Assembly (NCBI GenBank): GCA_003194525.1
Contig: NBIV01000044.1
Span: 124,001 to 188,000, forward strand
Direction of reading: 5' to 3'
From: Gracilariopsis chorda
Lineage: Eukaryota > Rhodophyta > Florideophyceae > Gracilariales > Gracilariaceae
Length of the DNA: 64,000 nucleotides
The notes under the pieces are model-generated. The model worked only from the letters and a program-made list of their open reading frames with translations. It was not told the origin of the DNA and searched no databases. Both the position numbers and the translations under genes were made by a program. This document shows positions 10,830 to 19,972 of the stretch, piece by piece (position 1 is the first letter of the stretch; every line of letters starts with the position of its first letter).

Positions 10830-11804
10830 ATGGAATTAACTTCTTCTGCAAGTACCCTCAAACTCACCTTTGCCCAGCCTCTGCATCTCAGTAGTTGTCG
10901 AGCATTCTTCCATACACTGTCATCATTCTGTCCAAATTCAAACTTCAATTCCGAGCGCTCCTCGTTCTCAAGCACCATATCTATGTCATCCAATGATCTT
11001 CTAGTCGTGGGAGCTGGTCACCTAGGAACCCGAATCGCCAAACGATGGCGACAACTCCACTCCACCGCTACCATCGTCGGCGAAACGAAGACCAAAAGTT
11101 TCCACGCTCAGCTCCGAGAGGCAGGGATCACTCCCGTTTTAGCCGGTACCAGCAATGATTCCTTCCCCAACGTGGTATTCTGCGTACCCCCCCGAGGAGA
11201 TCCCAACTACAAGAACATCGTTGAAGCTGCTACGAAACGCGCATCACGACGATTTATATTCACATCCTCGACGTCCGTGCACGCAGGTGCTGAGTCCATT
11301 ACAGAAGATACTCCAGCGAGAAACGAAGGCAGAGCGTCGTTTTTGTACCAGGCTGAAGAAAAAGTACTACAATCTGCCAGTGGACTCGTTGTGCGGTTGT
11401 CAGGTTTGTACCTGCTCAACAGGGGTCCACATACTTTTTGGCTCTCTAAGGGTGTTGTAAGTGGCTCGGAGGAAAGCATGGTGAATCTCATTCATTACGA
11501 TGACGCCGCTGCAGCAATGGTATGTACCTTGAATCTCCAGTCTTTACCCGAGAGGAGGACATTTCTTATTGCCGCACCTGAATCGCTCAGTAGACGAGCC
11601 ATTGTTGAGTGTGCATTGAAACATCCTGAATTTGCTGGTGCAAAGAAGCCCGAGTTTCTCAATGACGGACCGGCGGTTGGGAAGAGTTTTAATGGAGAAT
11701 GGTCCAATCAGGTGCTTGGATGGCATCCAACCTACCCGAGCTTTGAGGCGTTCATGGAGCTCGATGCGGAACGGGTGAGAGCTGCGAGATCGGTGAAAGC
11801 ATGA
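10830..11804 (+). CDS. NAD(P)-binding Rossmann (atypical SDR) protein, probably plastid-targeted
   Basis: The frame is open from about 10785, but the first ATG is at 10830, giving 324 aa. The first 50 or so residues are rich in Ser, Thr and Phe with few acids, as expected for a plastid or mitochondrial transit peptide. A Rossmann core follows, with GAGHLGTRIAKRW near residues 61-73 (G-x-G-x-x-G). Later parts fit the extended/atypical short-chain dehydrogenase family, including a FTSSTSVHAG strand end and a VNLIHYDDAAAAM segment like the epimerase-type 'VHvdDvA' motif. The expected catalytic Y-x-x-x-K is not clear: FLYQAEEK has Tyr and Lys five apart. It may therefore be a binding or atypical reductase. 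The substrate is unknown. It is a single gene with no obvious operon-like neighbour. Confidence 0.8.
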   Translation: MELTSSASTLKLTFAQPLHLSSCRAFFHTLSSFCPNSNFNSERSSFSSTISMSSNDLLVVGAGHLGTRIAKRWRQLHSTATIVGETKTKSFHAQLREAGITPVLAGTSNDSFPNVVFCVPPRGDPNYKNIVEAATKRASRRFIFTSSTSVHAGAESITEDTPARNEGRASFLYQAEEKVLQSASGLVVRLSGLYLLNRGPHTFWLSKGVVSGSEESMVNLIHYDDAAAAMVCTLNLQSLPERRTFLIAAPESLSRRAIVECALKHPEFAGAKKPEFLNDGPAVGKSFNGEWSNQVLGWHPTYPSFEAFMELDAERVRAARSVKA

Positions 11805-12194
11805 ACTTCGACGTTGGGCTGTTATGGCTGAACAAGAAGAAATTTGGTACTGAGCAACACATGATGTGCCTATTTCCTTGGGAGATGATTTGCATCGAGG
11901 AAGAGTGACGGGGTTATGGCATTAGAAATGAAAGATGGAGTATGCATATCTTCTCGTCATTATGTTCTTGTGGCTTGTGTGGGCGCGGATGAAGTATAAT
12001 TCCAGAATTAACGCACTAACTCTGTGAGCAGATCTCTGCCTCGAAAGCCTACGACCAGGACTGGAACAGGTGCTGATCCAATCCGCTTTCTTCCAATTCG
12101 CATCGTTAGAAAGGTTGACACAACACAGCGCACAGAGTACCGCATTTGCCGTAGGTCGTCGCAGTGTGCCGTCAAGAGGACAGGGATTAAGGAT

Positions 12195-12390
12195 GTGTAC
12201 ATGTCTCTGGCCGTATCGCATGATTCATGATGATCCTATCAAACGGTAACCGAGGAACATCGCTTCTAGACGCCACTGCTGTATGAGTAGCGTGTACATG
12301 TCTCTGGCCGTGTCGCATGATTCATGATGATCCTATCAAACGGTAGCTGAGGAACATAGCTTCTAGACGCCACGGCTGTATGAGTTAGCG
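12195..12390. repeat. Two-copy tandem repeat, 97-bp unit
   Basis: Unit 1 (12195-12291) and unit 2 (12292-12390) both begin GTGTACATGTCTCTGGCCGT and end with a GTATGAGT-TAGC-like stretch. They differ at only a handful of positions and a small indel near the end. This is a recent local duplication in non-coding DNA. Confidence 0.9.
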
Positions 12391-13419
12391 GTGTAGCCCT
12401 TTACTCGCAATGAATAATACCTGGTCCCGTGCAAGCTTGGCATGTATCAGCGAAACATCTATCATTTCTAATAGCTCTCATACTGAGCAGACGATGTACC
12501 CAGTGCAGGTTGGTGAAAAGCAAGAAGGAGGGATTGCCATTCATGTGAGTTGCGATTGCGCACATGGGGGTAGAGAGGAATTGTAATTGCAGCCGTAAGC
12601 TGAAAGACTCAACGCCGCGCATGTGTTCCGGAATGATATCTTTCGTCGTTCAGCGTGTTGCACAGGTCCATTTTTCCCTAGATCTCTCCGCAGATAAGTG
12701 TGGTTGCACACCGACACTCTCAGCCGAATAGTTGTCTTGTGGGCCCGCGACTCCTTGTTCCACGTCTTGGGAGAATGCACTTCTTCTAGATACTTCTCTC
12801 TCGCCAACAAGCCGGGACTTAGTTCAGCCGTTGTTTCGCTGTGCATGTAACACCTCTTCCTCTGCTTAGTATTGTTACAGAATGTAGCTTGTGAGCATGC
12901 CCTGTGAGAAACTGGTTGAGGAGGAACTAAGTTTTGCATGCACCCATATCCGTACACAGATTGGAGACCAACGTTTGCTCAGTCAACTGAGCCTTTGTCT
13001 CGAGAACGTGAACAGGACTTGGATCTGTGTACGAGGCGACGTCTGCAGGATCTGTTCGCTCGTCTCAGTTGAGGCAAAGTGCTTGGCGCACGGGAACGCC
13101 AACTAAGAATGTAGAGTATTACGTTTTTGCCATGGCCGAAAAGAAGGCAGTCACGAAGACATGTGTTTCTACTGTCTTCAGAGAGAAAGCAAGAACACCT
13201 ATTCGCAATCATCCGGCAATGGCTATAGATCTCACAAGGAGGGAACTGTCCTTTGATTCTGACCGTAACGAATACGCGACCAAGAGTAAGGGTACAAGCC
13301 GATCCGCCTTCACGAGGTGTACCCGTCTTCCTTCTCCCAAAGAAGGAAGCGAAATGGACAGGCGATTGGGTCTCTCACGGAGACCAACAGCTTTTCAGCC
13401 ATCTAAAAATAAAAAGAGG

Positions 13420-13676
13420 AAATGCTTCTGCCCGCTCGGATGTGGGCTCAACATAATAGTGTAGACCATTTCGTTCTTAGATGCCGCCGAAGAGCGGCAT
13501 CCCGGCGTCGAGAGCTCCCGCCTCTCCGAGAGAGGCAGGGCTCTGACGCCGAATCAATAGTAAGGACATGGCCAGAAAAGCTGTTGGTGTATCTAGAGAG
13601 AGAGGGGTTCTTCTCAATGTAACCCCTACCGCAGTCTTAGAATTAGAGACGCGAGCTCATATAAACACACACACCA
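13420..13676 (+). mobile_element. LINE (non-LTR retrotransposon) 3' fragment, frameshifted
   Basis: The region encodes, across two frames, the C-terminal zinc knuckle of a LINE reverse transcriptase: FCPLGCGLN, then VDHFVLRCRRRAASRRREL, ending LLVYLEREGFFSM. This is the usual CPLC...HxxxxC, Arg-rich, then xxYLxxxGxF tail of non-LTR elements. A 4-nt deletion relative to the inverted copy at 54 kb breaks the frame near 13,458. A 3' untranslated part follows, ending in a short (AC)n tail near 13,662-13,676. About 14 mismatches and one 4-nt gap separate it from the 54-kb copy over some 235 nt by eye. Confidence 0.7.
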
Positions 13677-13829
13677 AGAGTAAATGCGTCTGATGCAACC
13701 GCTGTCGATCAGAATTAAGCTTTTGCGAGCTCACATGTACACAGTCTCCACAGGATATCCCGCAGAACTGTTGTCTGGCTTCTAGAAACGAAACGTGCTT
13801 GTACGTGCTTCGTCGTCCGCGAAAGTTCG

Positions 13830-15437
13830 TCAGCGAAATACACCTGGTGTGAGATACGACAGCAGCAGACCAGTAAAAGCCAGAGATACCCAAATACGAG
13901 CCGTCGTCAAGTCCGCACGTCGCAAAATCTCTGCATACGATAGATCTTGAAACATTTGCCCTCGGATAGCGTTGAACATGGAACCAGGGAACCAACGTGA
14001 CAGAACTGCACGCATTTTCGCATTATTAATGGAGAGCTTCTCCATAGTCTTGTTCTGATCGAGGAGGTACGTAGCCCCGTGCATATGAATTCTGACCAAT
14101 GCGCGAACATCAGCCATCCTTTGCTTCTCGTAGCGCTGCATCAATGTTTTGATCGCTTGTTTGCCATCATAGGGATCCGAAAGAATAACCCTCAGTATGC
14201 CTACGTCCTCCGACGCCGCACTAAACCCCTGACCTAATTCTGGAGAAAAGCTGTGAGCAACGTCACCCATCACAATAACTCCACTGCCGCTCGTTGTGGT
14301 TCCTGTCACTGACCTGAGAACACGGATTGGGCGATAGTTGGATGTTCTGGTCCTCAAGAACTCCTTCACGTTGTATTCGTCGATAATGTCGGTAACGATG
14401 GTATGTGGAAAGTTTTCCTGTGCGATATCACACAAGCCTTGTGCATTATCCACTCCCCACAGGGAGCGGTTTTTGTGTAGAACCACGGACACCATTGACC
14501 TTTCCCCAAGCTCTCCAGGTCCGAGTGGAACACGGTATGCTGTTATGTTGAACACACGATTGTGAGGCGTGTCCTTGGTTGCGCCGAAGAAATTTATTCT
14601 ACCTGGATGCGACTCATCTGGACAGAAGCGCTCCGTGAATTCTGGAGATGTCATAATGGTCTTTCGGTGAAGAGGGGGGCTTGCACTGGACTTGGCGATG
14701 TATGTGAAGCCTGAGGTGCTGGTCACGAGCCCTTCTTCTTCCGCAACACGTAGTTGATGGACAGAACTGCTACTCCCGCCATCGCAAACGAGCAACATAT
14801 TTGTTCTGAACGATCGTTTGGATCCATCTGCGAAAGTTTGCACCAAGATTCCGTCATCATTAAACTGCACTTGAAGTGCGCCATACCCATAAAACGAAGA
14901 AACTGACGGGCACTGATGTTGAACGTGATCACGAAGTGTGTGCGCAAGCCATGGTCGAGTAAATGTCATATTTGGTTCATCAGGGGATGGGAAGGCAATT
15001 GATATACGCCTCACAGTCCCATCTTCATCGACTACCTGTTTGTGTTCGTCGTTCAAGTAATACGCCTTGGCGCGGAGCGACTCCAAGAGGTTAGGAAGCT
15101 GGGACATCGCCTTCCGAGAGCGACAGCTGACTAAACCAGGATAAGCGCGCGAGGGGTGCGACTTTGCATCGCGAGCCTTCTGCAGTACGACGCCGCAGGG
15201 CACTCCATTGTGATGAAGTGTTGCTGCTGCCAGGAGTCCGCAAGGGCGCCCACCAATGATCAGCGGCGCGAGTGCCGTTCCTGTGCCTTGAGCTGTATCA
15301 GATGCGAAAGTGCCCGTACGGAACTCGAGGAGGATCGGAATTGCGAGGAGATGACATGGATATTCGATGACGCTAGCAGCGTGCTCTTGAACACTTGAAC
15401 GAGTATGAGGTTTGACGAGGTGTGAAGCCGTAGAGGT
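13830..15437 (-). CDS. FAD-dependent monooxygenase (kynurenine 3-monooxygenase-like), 5' end unresolved
   Basis: A minus-strand frame is open from a stop at 15438-15440 to the stop at 13830, about 535 codons. The segment GVIVMGDVAHSFSPELGQGF is the conserved GD motif binding the FAD ribityl/pyrophosphate in PHBH-type flavin monooxygenases, and the overall layout resembles kynurenine 3-monooxygenase. The C-terminus is hydrophobic (VSLAFTGLLLSYL), as in membrane-anchored members. The N-terminal dinucleotide-binding strand is readable upstream of any ATG, at 15260-15235: LIIGGRPCGLLAA. The canonical G-x-G-x-x-G has Arg in place of its second Gly. No ATG exists in this frame; an ATG at 15477-15475 lies in a neighbouring frame. 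Either an intron or frameshift near 15.4 kb is unrecognised, or the gene is decaying. Confidence 0.65.
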   Translation of the reverse strand, partial: TSTASHLVKPHTRSSVQEHAASVIEYPCHLLAIPILLEFRTGTFASDTAQGTGTALAPLIIGGRPCGLLAAATLHHNGVPCGVVLQKARDAKSHPSRAYPGLVSCRSRKAMSQLPNLLESLRAKAYYLNDEHKQVVDEDGTVRRISIAFPSPDEPNMTFTRPWLAHTLRDHVQHQCPSVSSFYGYGALQVQFNDDGILVQTFADGSKRSFRTNMLLVCDGGSSSSVHQLRVAEEEGLVTSTSGFTYIAKSSASPPLHRKTIMTSPEFTERFCPDESHPGRINFFGATKDTPHNRVFNITAYRVPLGPGELGERSMVSVVLHKNRSLWGVDNAQGLCDIAQENFPHTIVTDIIDEYNVKEFLRTRTSNYRPIRVLRSVTGTTTSGSGVIVMGDVAHSFSPELGQGFSAASEDVGILRVILSDPYDGKQAIKTLMQRYEKQRMADVRALVRIHMHGATYLLDQNKTMEKLSINNAKMRAVLSRWFPGSMFNAIRGQMFQDLSYAEILRRADLTTARIWVSLAFTGLLLSYLTPGVFR

Positions 15438-15440
15438 TTA

Positions 15441-18129
15441 CCGAGAAGGGTACGCGGTGCCTCTCAGCGGCTAGCATTTGGACATATGTGTTTTGAGCGC
15501 GATCAAGCCACGTAGGGTAAGTTATGAAGGGTAGAGGGCTGGCGCTCTAACTCGTTATCCTCGTATGAACATCGATTATGATGACTGAGGGCGTAAGTTG
15601 TTAGGCATGTCGCCGTTGCAGGCGCCTACAGCGGTATGATGGTGGATGAGTTCTCATAATTTACATCGTTGCGAGCACAGCCGCTTCAAAGGCAGAAGTT
15701 AACTCTAACCCTGTTTCAGACCTGACAGAGGACGATTAAGATATTCGTTGATCTTCTTCAAGCGCTTATCGATAAACGAGATACCTGTATGCAATATCTG
15801 GATATCCCAGATACAGTATCACGCCTGCATTAATCGCCGTGGAAGAGAATTTGCATGTGACCGCCTTCGCATGTACCATTTGTGATTAGATTGTGAGCTC
15901 CTGCTTGGACTGCGAGAATCATGAGTATCTGAGACGAACGGTGGTCACAGTTTCGGGATAAGCATATGCACCGCACATCTGGCTGCATGTGATTCCGTTG
16001 CAATGGAACATGGCAGGCGACATGTGCTAAACTGTGGCCTGGAAGGGAAGAGGGCAAAGCGTGGTGAGCTGTAGACCAGTTGTTGTTGCGAACAAAAGTT
16101 GATGTGTCTCAGTCTTTCGCTGATCCAAACGTGCCTTTTCTGTGCTTCAGAACGCACGCTTGAGCACGCGAAACCGAATTAAGGCGCTTAGGGACAACAA
16201 ACAGCTGAAGTTCATAACGCAAATGTGTTGCAAACGTTTCGTCGACGTCAACCTGTGCTGTGTTCATCTATCTTCCGCGGATGGCGGTCAAGCGCGTTAA
16301 GGGCTGTCCTTGTAACGCTTTACCTGAATGAACATACGGTTGGTGAAGAGGCTCGGCGTTGCGCTTGTCTCGCAATGCGTGCGTGAGATGTGTATGGAAG
16401 TCGGGGCTCCAATAGCGTCGGCGAAGAAGCTGGTTCTCTCAGTTGTGACGGGGCTGTTTTCGCTCAAAGAAATATGAGCCCAGTCGAAGGTGTGCAGGAG
16501 AGCGATTGTTGGTGCTGTTGACAACACGTTTGATGTGTTTGTCAAACTGTCGTTCACTGAGGAGGTGGAGAGGACCCGTGTGAGTCAGTGAGTTGCGCAC
16601 GCCAAATGGGCTTTCCGCAGTGGAGAACAAGCGTAACTAGCAGTAAATTAGTTGCACGGGGGCGAGCAAATGGTGCTTTGTGTGAATAAACGGCTCAGTG
16701 GAAAGGGAGGGAGGGTCTAGAGCACGTGCTCGCTGCAGTGATAGCGGCGTGGTATCGGGAGGATAGAGTGACGAAGGGCAGGTGTAATTTTAGAAGGGTT
16801 GAGGGGCAGGGCGCTTCGTCAGGACTGCCCGTGCGATTTCTGAGCGATGGCTGGGGCAGGATATTGAACATGCACTTTGTGCTGAACAGTGATCTGGACC
16901 AAACAGGGGGTCGGGGATGGAGGGCGCAGCGGAATGTGAAGTACTGTAGTATCTCAAATGTTATTGTACGGTACTGGAAGTGAGAAGCGTACACAGGCGG
17001 CGGATGAATATCGGGATTGGTGGTTGACAATAAGAGAAGCGGAACAGAAGGTGCAACAAAATGAAGCACACAAGTAACGCTTTCCTCTGCGCAGAAGTGG
17101 GGTAAGCTTGTAGTGATACATGAATCAAAAGGGATTGCGAAAGAGCGCTGATAGAGAGAGGTCGCACACAGTACTGGAATGAGAGCTGGAGGGCGGAGCG
17201 GTGGGTTAGGACCGATTGTGTGAAGGAGACAGAGCCTTTTCGCAGGCGCCAGTGCGAAGAGCTTGTTGGGGTGTGAACGATGTTGCAATGCGCATTGTGG
17301 GTGGATGTTGGAAAACAGCGTGCGTGCACAGTTGATAGAGGAAGATGGCAGTGCGAGGGGAGAGGCAACAGGGAATGGCGGAGAAGGCAAGTTGTTCCGT
17401 TCTGCACGGCAAGATGCGACGGCAGGGGCGCAAAGTTGGTGTCGCCAGCGGTTAACGCAGTGCAAAGTGAGCTGGAAGCTGCGCTCCGTCAACGGCTCCA
17501 AGGCTTGGGGAGTGCAAGCATGCAACGTGGACTTTGATTGAGTTAAATTTACCAGTGAAGGCAGAGCCGTTCCGGAAGCTCGCGGCGGGAGGGAGACGCG
17601 CTCTGGACAATACACGACGACAACAGCACGGCGCGTGACGGCACTTGATCGATGGGCGTCATGACGCTATCATACGCGGAAGATACTATCTTCAAGATAG
17701 CAATAATGTGCAATAATGTGGTATACAGCGGGCACTGACTGACGACGGTGGGTGCGCAACTGTGAGGAGCGCTTTTGCAATGGCGCCAGTGGCAGCTCGC
17801 ACGCCCGCCTCAAGTGCTGCTGGCGCGGTCACGTCGGCGTCTACAACAACAACAGCAACAAGCGGGCGCCGATGACGACGAGAAGAGAAGAGCTCGCAAC
17901 TGGGGGGAGCGACGGGAGGCGGATGGGGGGGCTGCGTGACACGGCACATACGCCTCCCTGCAAGTCGCGCTGCCATTGGGCGAACGCCCAAATCTCAAAC
18001 AACATTGGGCGGGGCGCGTGTGGAGGCGGTTGCGGAAAGCAGCATCCCATCAAACATGTCACTTGGAGCGTGTTCGCCGGCGCATCAGCTGCCGCTCGCT
18101 GCGCGCGCAAGATCCACAGCTCATATTGG
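15441..18129. other. Long intergenic region, purine-rich + strand
   Basis: About 2.7 kb. A long minus-strand ORF (16695-17615) has no recognisable domain and faces a strongly purine-rich + strand, so it is probably a composition artefact. AT alternation (ATATATACATATAT) at 18130-18143 lies just before the poly-C leader of the MYB gene and may act as its TATA region. Confidence 0.35.
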
Positions 18130-18167
18130 ATATATACATATATCTGGCGCAAGCTGCGTGCTCCTCA

Positions 18168-18196
18168 CCCCCCCCCCTCCCCCCCCCCCCCCCCCC
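18168..18196 (+). promoter_or_regulatory. Poly-C tract before the MYB start codon
   Basis: C10-T-C18, ending 14 nt before the ATG at 18211. The same feature precedes three other genes in the window on their own sense strands. Confidence 0.5.
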
Positions 18197-18210
18197 AAAC
18201 ACCCCCCGTC

Positions 18211-19242
18211 ATGAGTGTGTCTATGCTTCTCAACGCTGCAAGTGTGGTCACCGCTGCCGAGAGATGTCATGCCATTGACGAGGAGAACGGACGCATCCCC
18301 ATTCATTTTCTGCTCTCAAGGTCCACAGAGCTTGATGATCACGTTAAATCGCACTTACAACAGCTCGCTACTCGTTCCCCCTCGCTATCTATCGTGCCGC
18401 ATTCGCCGCCCTCCTCGGCGCACTTTTTGCCGCATACCACTTGTACGCGCGGCGTAGCGCCGTCTGCTGCAGCGGGTGCTCCGCAGCATGCAAGCTTCCA
18501 CGCTGCACATCGTTCCCCGCCGCCGCCGCCGCCGCCGCCGCCGCAGCAGCAGTGCGAGTTGCTGTCGTCTTCGGCGGCAACCAGACGCGCTGAGCTGGAG
18601 GCGCTGGAGGACATTGAGTGCGAGTGCCGTCGCACTCGCTGCCCTTTGTCGTTAGCACGCATCACACAGCATGACACGCTGGCCAAAAAGGGCACTCGCA
18701 GCAAGCGCACAGCCAGCGTAGGCGCAGCAGCCACAGCGCGCGGTTCATGGCGATACCCCCTCCTCCAGGACCAGCACACAACAAACAGCAACTCGTCGTG
18801 CAGCGCGCGGCGTTCATCGCAGGCATCAGCATCAACGGCGACGACGGGCACAACGCGAGGGGGGGGTAGTAGTGCGCCTCGACGTCGTTGGAAGGAATGG
18901 GAGGATGAGCTTTTGATGCGAGTAGTAGAACAAAACGGACCTACGCGGTGGAACAATCTGGCACGCCACTTTCCCGGGCGAAACGGGCGACAGGTACGTC
19001 TACGTTGGATGAATCATTTGCAGCCATGTTTAGAGAAGCGACCTTGGAGAGCGGAAGAGGACGCGCTATTAATGGAGGCGCACAAACAAGTGGGAAACAA
19101 ATGGGCCATGATTTCGATGCGGTTGTGCGGCCGCACCGACAACAGCGTGAAAAATCGGTACAAGAGCATTGTGCGTCGCGCCGCACGCGAGGCCAAGGCG
19201 CGCGGACAGCACGGCAGTTCGCGCCACGTGTACGCAGAGTAA
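18211..19242 (+). CDS. R2R3-MYB transcription factor
   Basis: Start chosen at ATG 18211 because the upstream open frame crosses a poly-C tract and shows no conserved sequence; this gives 343 aa. Two MYB repeats lie at the C-terminus, about residues 223-323. R2 has RRRWKEWEDELL, WNNLARHFPGR and VRLRWMNHL; R3 has KRPWRAEEDALL, WAMISMRLCGR and NSVKNRYKSI. The tryptophan spacing and recognition-helix positions are those of DNA-binding R2R3-MYBs, so it is expected to act in the nucleus. The N-terminal 220 residues are low complexity, with a polyproline run from a CCG repeat at about 18514-18541 followed by Gln. It is convergent with the next gene, with 51 nt between stop codons, so the 3' UTRs must overlap. 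Confidence 0.9.
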   Translation: MSVSMLLNAASVVTAAERCHAIDEENGRIPIHFLLSRSTELDDHVKSHLQQLATRSPSLSIVPHSPPSSAHFLPHTTCTRGVAPSAAAGAPQHASFHAAHRSPPPPPPPPPQQQCELLSSSAATRRAELEALEDIECECRRTRCPLSLARITQHDTLAKKGTRSKRTASVGAAATARGSWRYPLLQDQHTTNSNSSCSARRSSQASASTATTGTTRGGGSSAPRRRWKEWEDELLMRVVEQNGPTRWNNLARHFPGRNGRQVRLRWMNHLQPCLEKRPWRAEEDALLMEAHKQVGNKWAMISMRLCGRTDNSVKNRYKSIVRRAAREAKARGQHGSSRHVYAE

Positions 19243-19293
19243 TACGTGTATCACAAAACACAAAAATAGCACTTTTTTTTATATATTTTCGCT

Positions 19294-19917
19294 TCATGAC
19301 ACCCACTGCACATACGGCGCGAAGCGCACGCGGCGTAGCGAAAGCTGCCGCCTGACGGCGCGAGGAAGCGAAGAGCTGCTGCTGGCCGTGCGCGGTTTGG
19401 CCGCGTCGGGCGCAATTTGAAGGAGCATTGATGGGAAGCGATCAGTGTGCTGCGCGTTGAGCACGGCGTGCTCTGGCACGGGCCGCAGCGAGCTGAGCGC
19501 GGCGTTGGAACGGCGCTTTCTGCGCGTCGGAGCGGCGCCGCCGCTGACCACGGTGGTGCGCGACCAAGCCAGCGATGGCTGCTTCGATGCGCGCGCACGG
19601 CGGGCGTGCGCAGCGTTGTGGTGGTGGTGCGCGTGGTGGTGGTGCGGCGCGCTGGAGGGGCGCTTGTGCGGTTGGCGGGGGGGGGAGACGGCGGCGTCTG
19701 CGAGCGGGGGGGACATGATGGAGGTGGGGCTTGACGGCGGCGCGGGCAGCGCCGACCTGCGCGCTACGGCGCGTTGGGAACGGGAGAGACGGCGACGACG
19801 GCACGGCGGGCGGCGCGACGTTTGCAGGTGCGCCAGGAGGATGGAGGCGGAGGAGAAGGTGCTTTTGAGCAGCATGTGCAGGTGATACGCCAGGTGCGAG
19901 TGCGTCTTGGAGGCCAT
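19294..19917 (-). CDS. Basic His/Ser/Pro-rich hypothetical protein with RVRF motif
   Basis: A 207-aa minus-strand frame whose ATG at 19917 follows a C18 tract on its sense strand. The protein is highly basic and low complexity, with a histidine cluster (HHHHAHHHH) near residues 91-99, Arg-rich patches that could be nuclear signals, and serine clusters. The C-terminus has LRRVRFAPYV; RVRF matches the RVxF docking motif for protein phosphatase 1, but so short a motif is weak evidence. I do not recognise a family. The shared poly-C leader and the tight convergent arrangement with the MYB gene are the main arguments that it is a real gene. Confidence 0.5.
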   Translation of the reverse strand: MASKTHSHLAYHLHMLLKSTFSSASILLAHLQTSRRPPCRRRRLSRSQRAVARRSALPAPPSSPTSIMSPPLADAAVSPPRQPHKRPSSAPHHHHAHHHHNAAHARRARASKQPSLAWSRTTVVSGGAAPTRRKRRSNAALSSLRPVPEHAVLNAQHTDRFPSMLLQIAPDAAKPRTASSSSSLPRAVRRQLSLRRVRFAPYVQWVS

Positions 19918-19954
19918 GATGATGTGGTGCGTACTAGTTTTGGGACGCGGTGGC

Positions 19955-19972
19955 GGGGGGGGGGGGGGGGGG
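19955..19972 (-). promoter_or_regulatory. Poly-C tract (sense strand) before the His-rich protein gene
   Basis: G18 on the + strand, so C18 on the gene's own strand, about 37 nt upstream of its ATG at 19917. Confidence 0.5.

Noticed and set aside
16695-17615. 306-aa minus-strand ORF
   Set aside because: No domain; opposite strand is purine-rich so stops are rare by composition; peptide is generic Ser/Pro/Leu/Cys.
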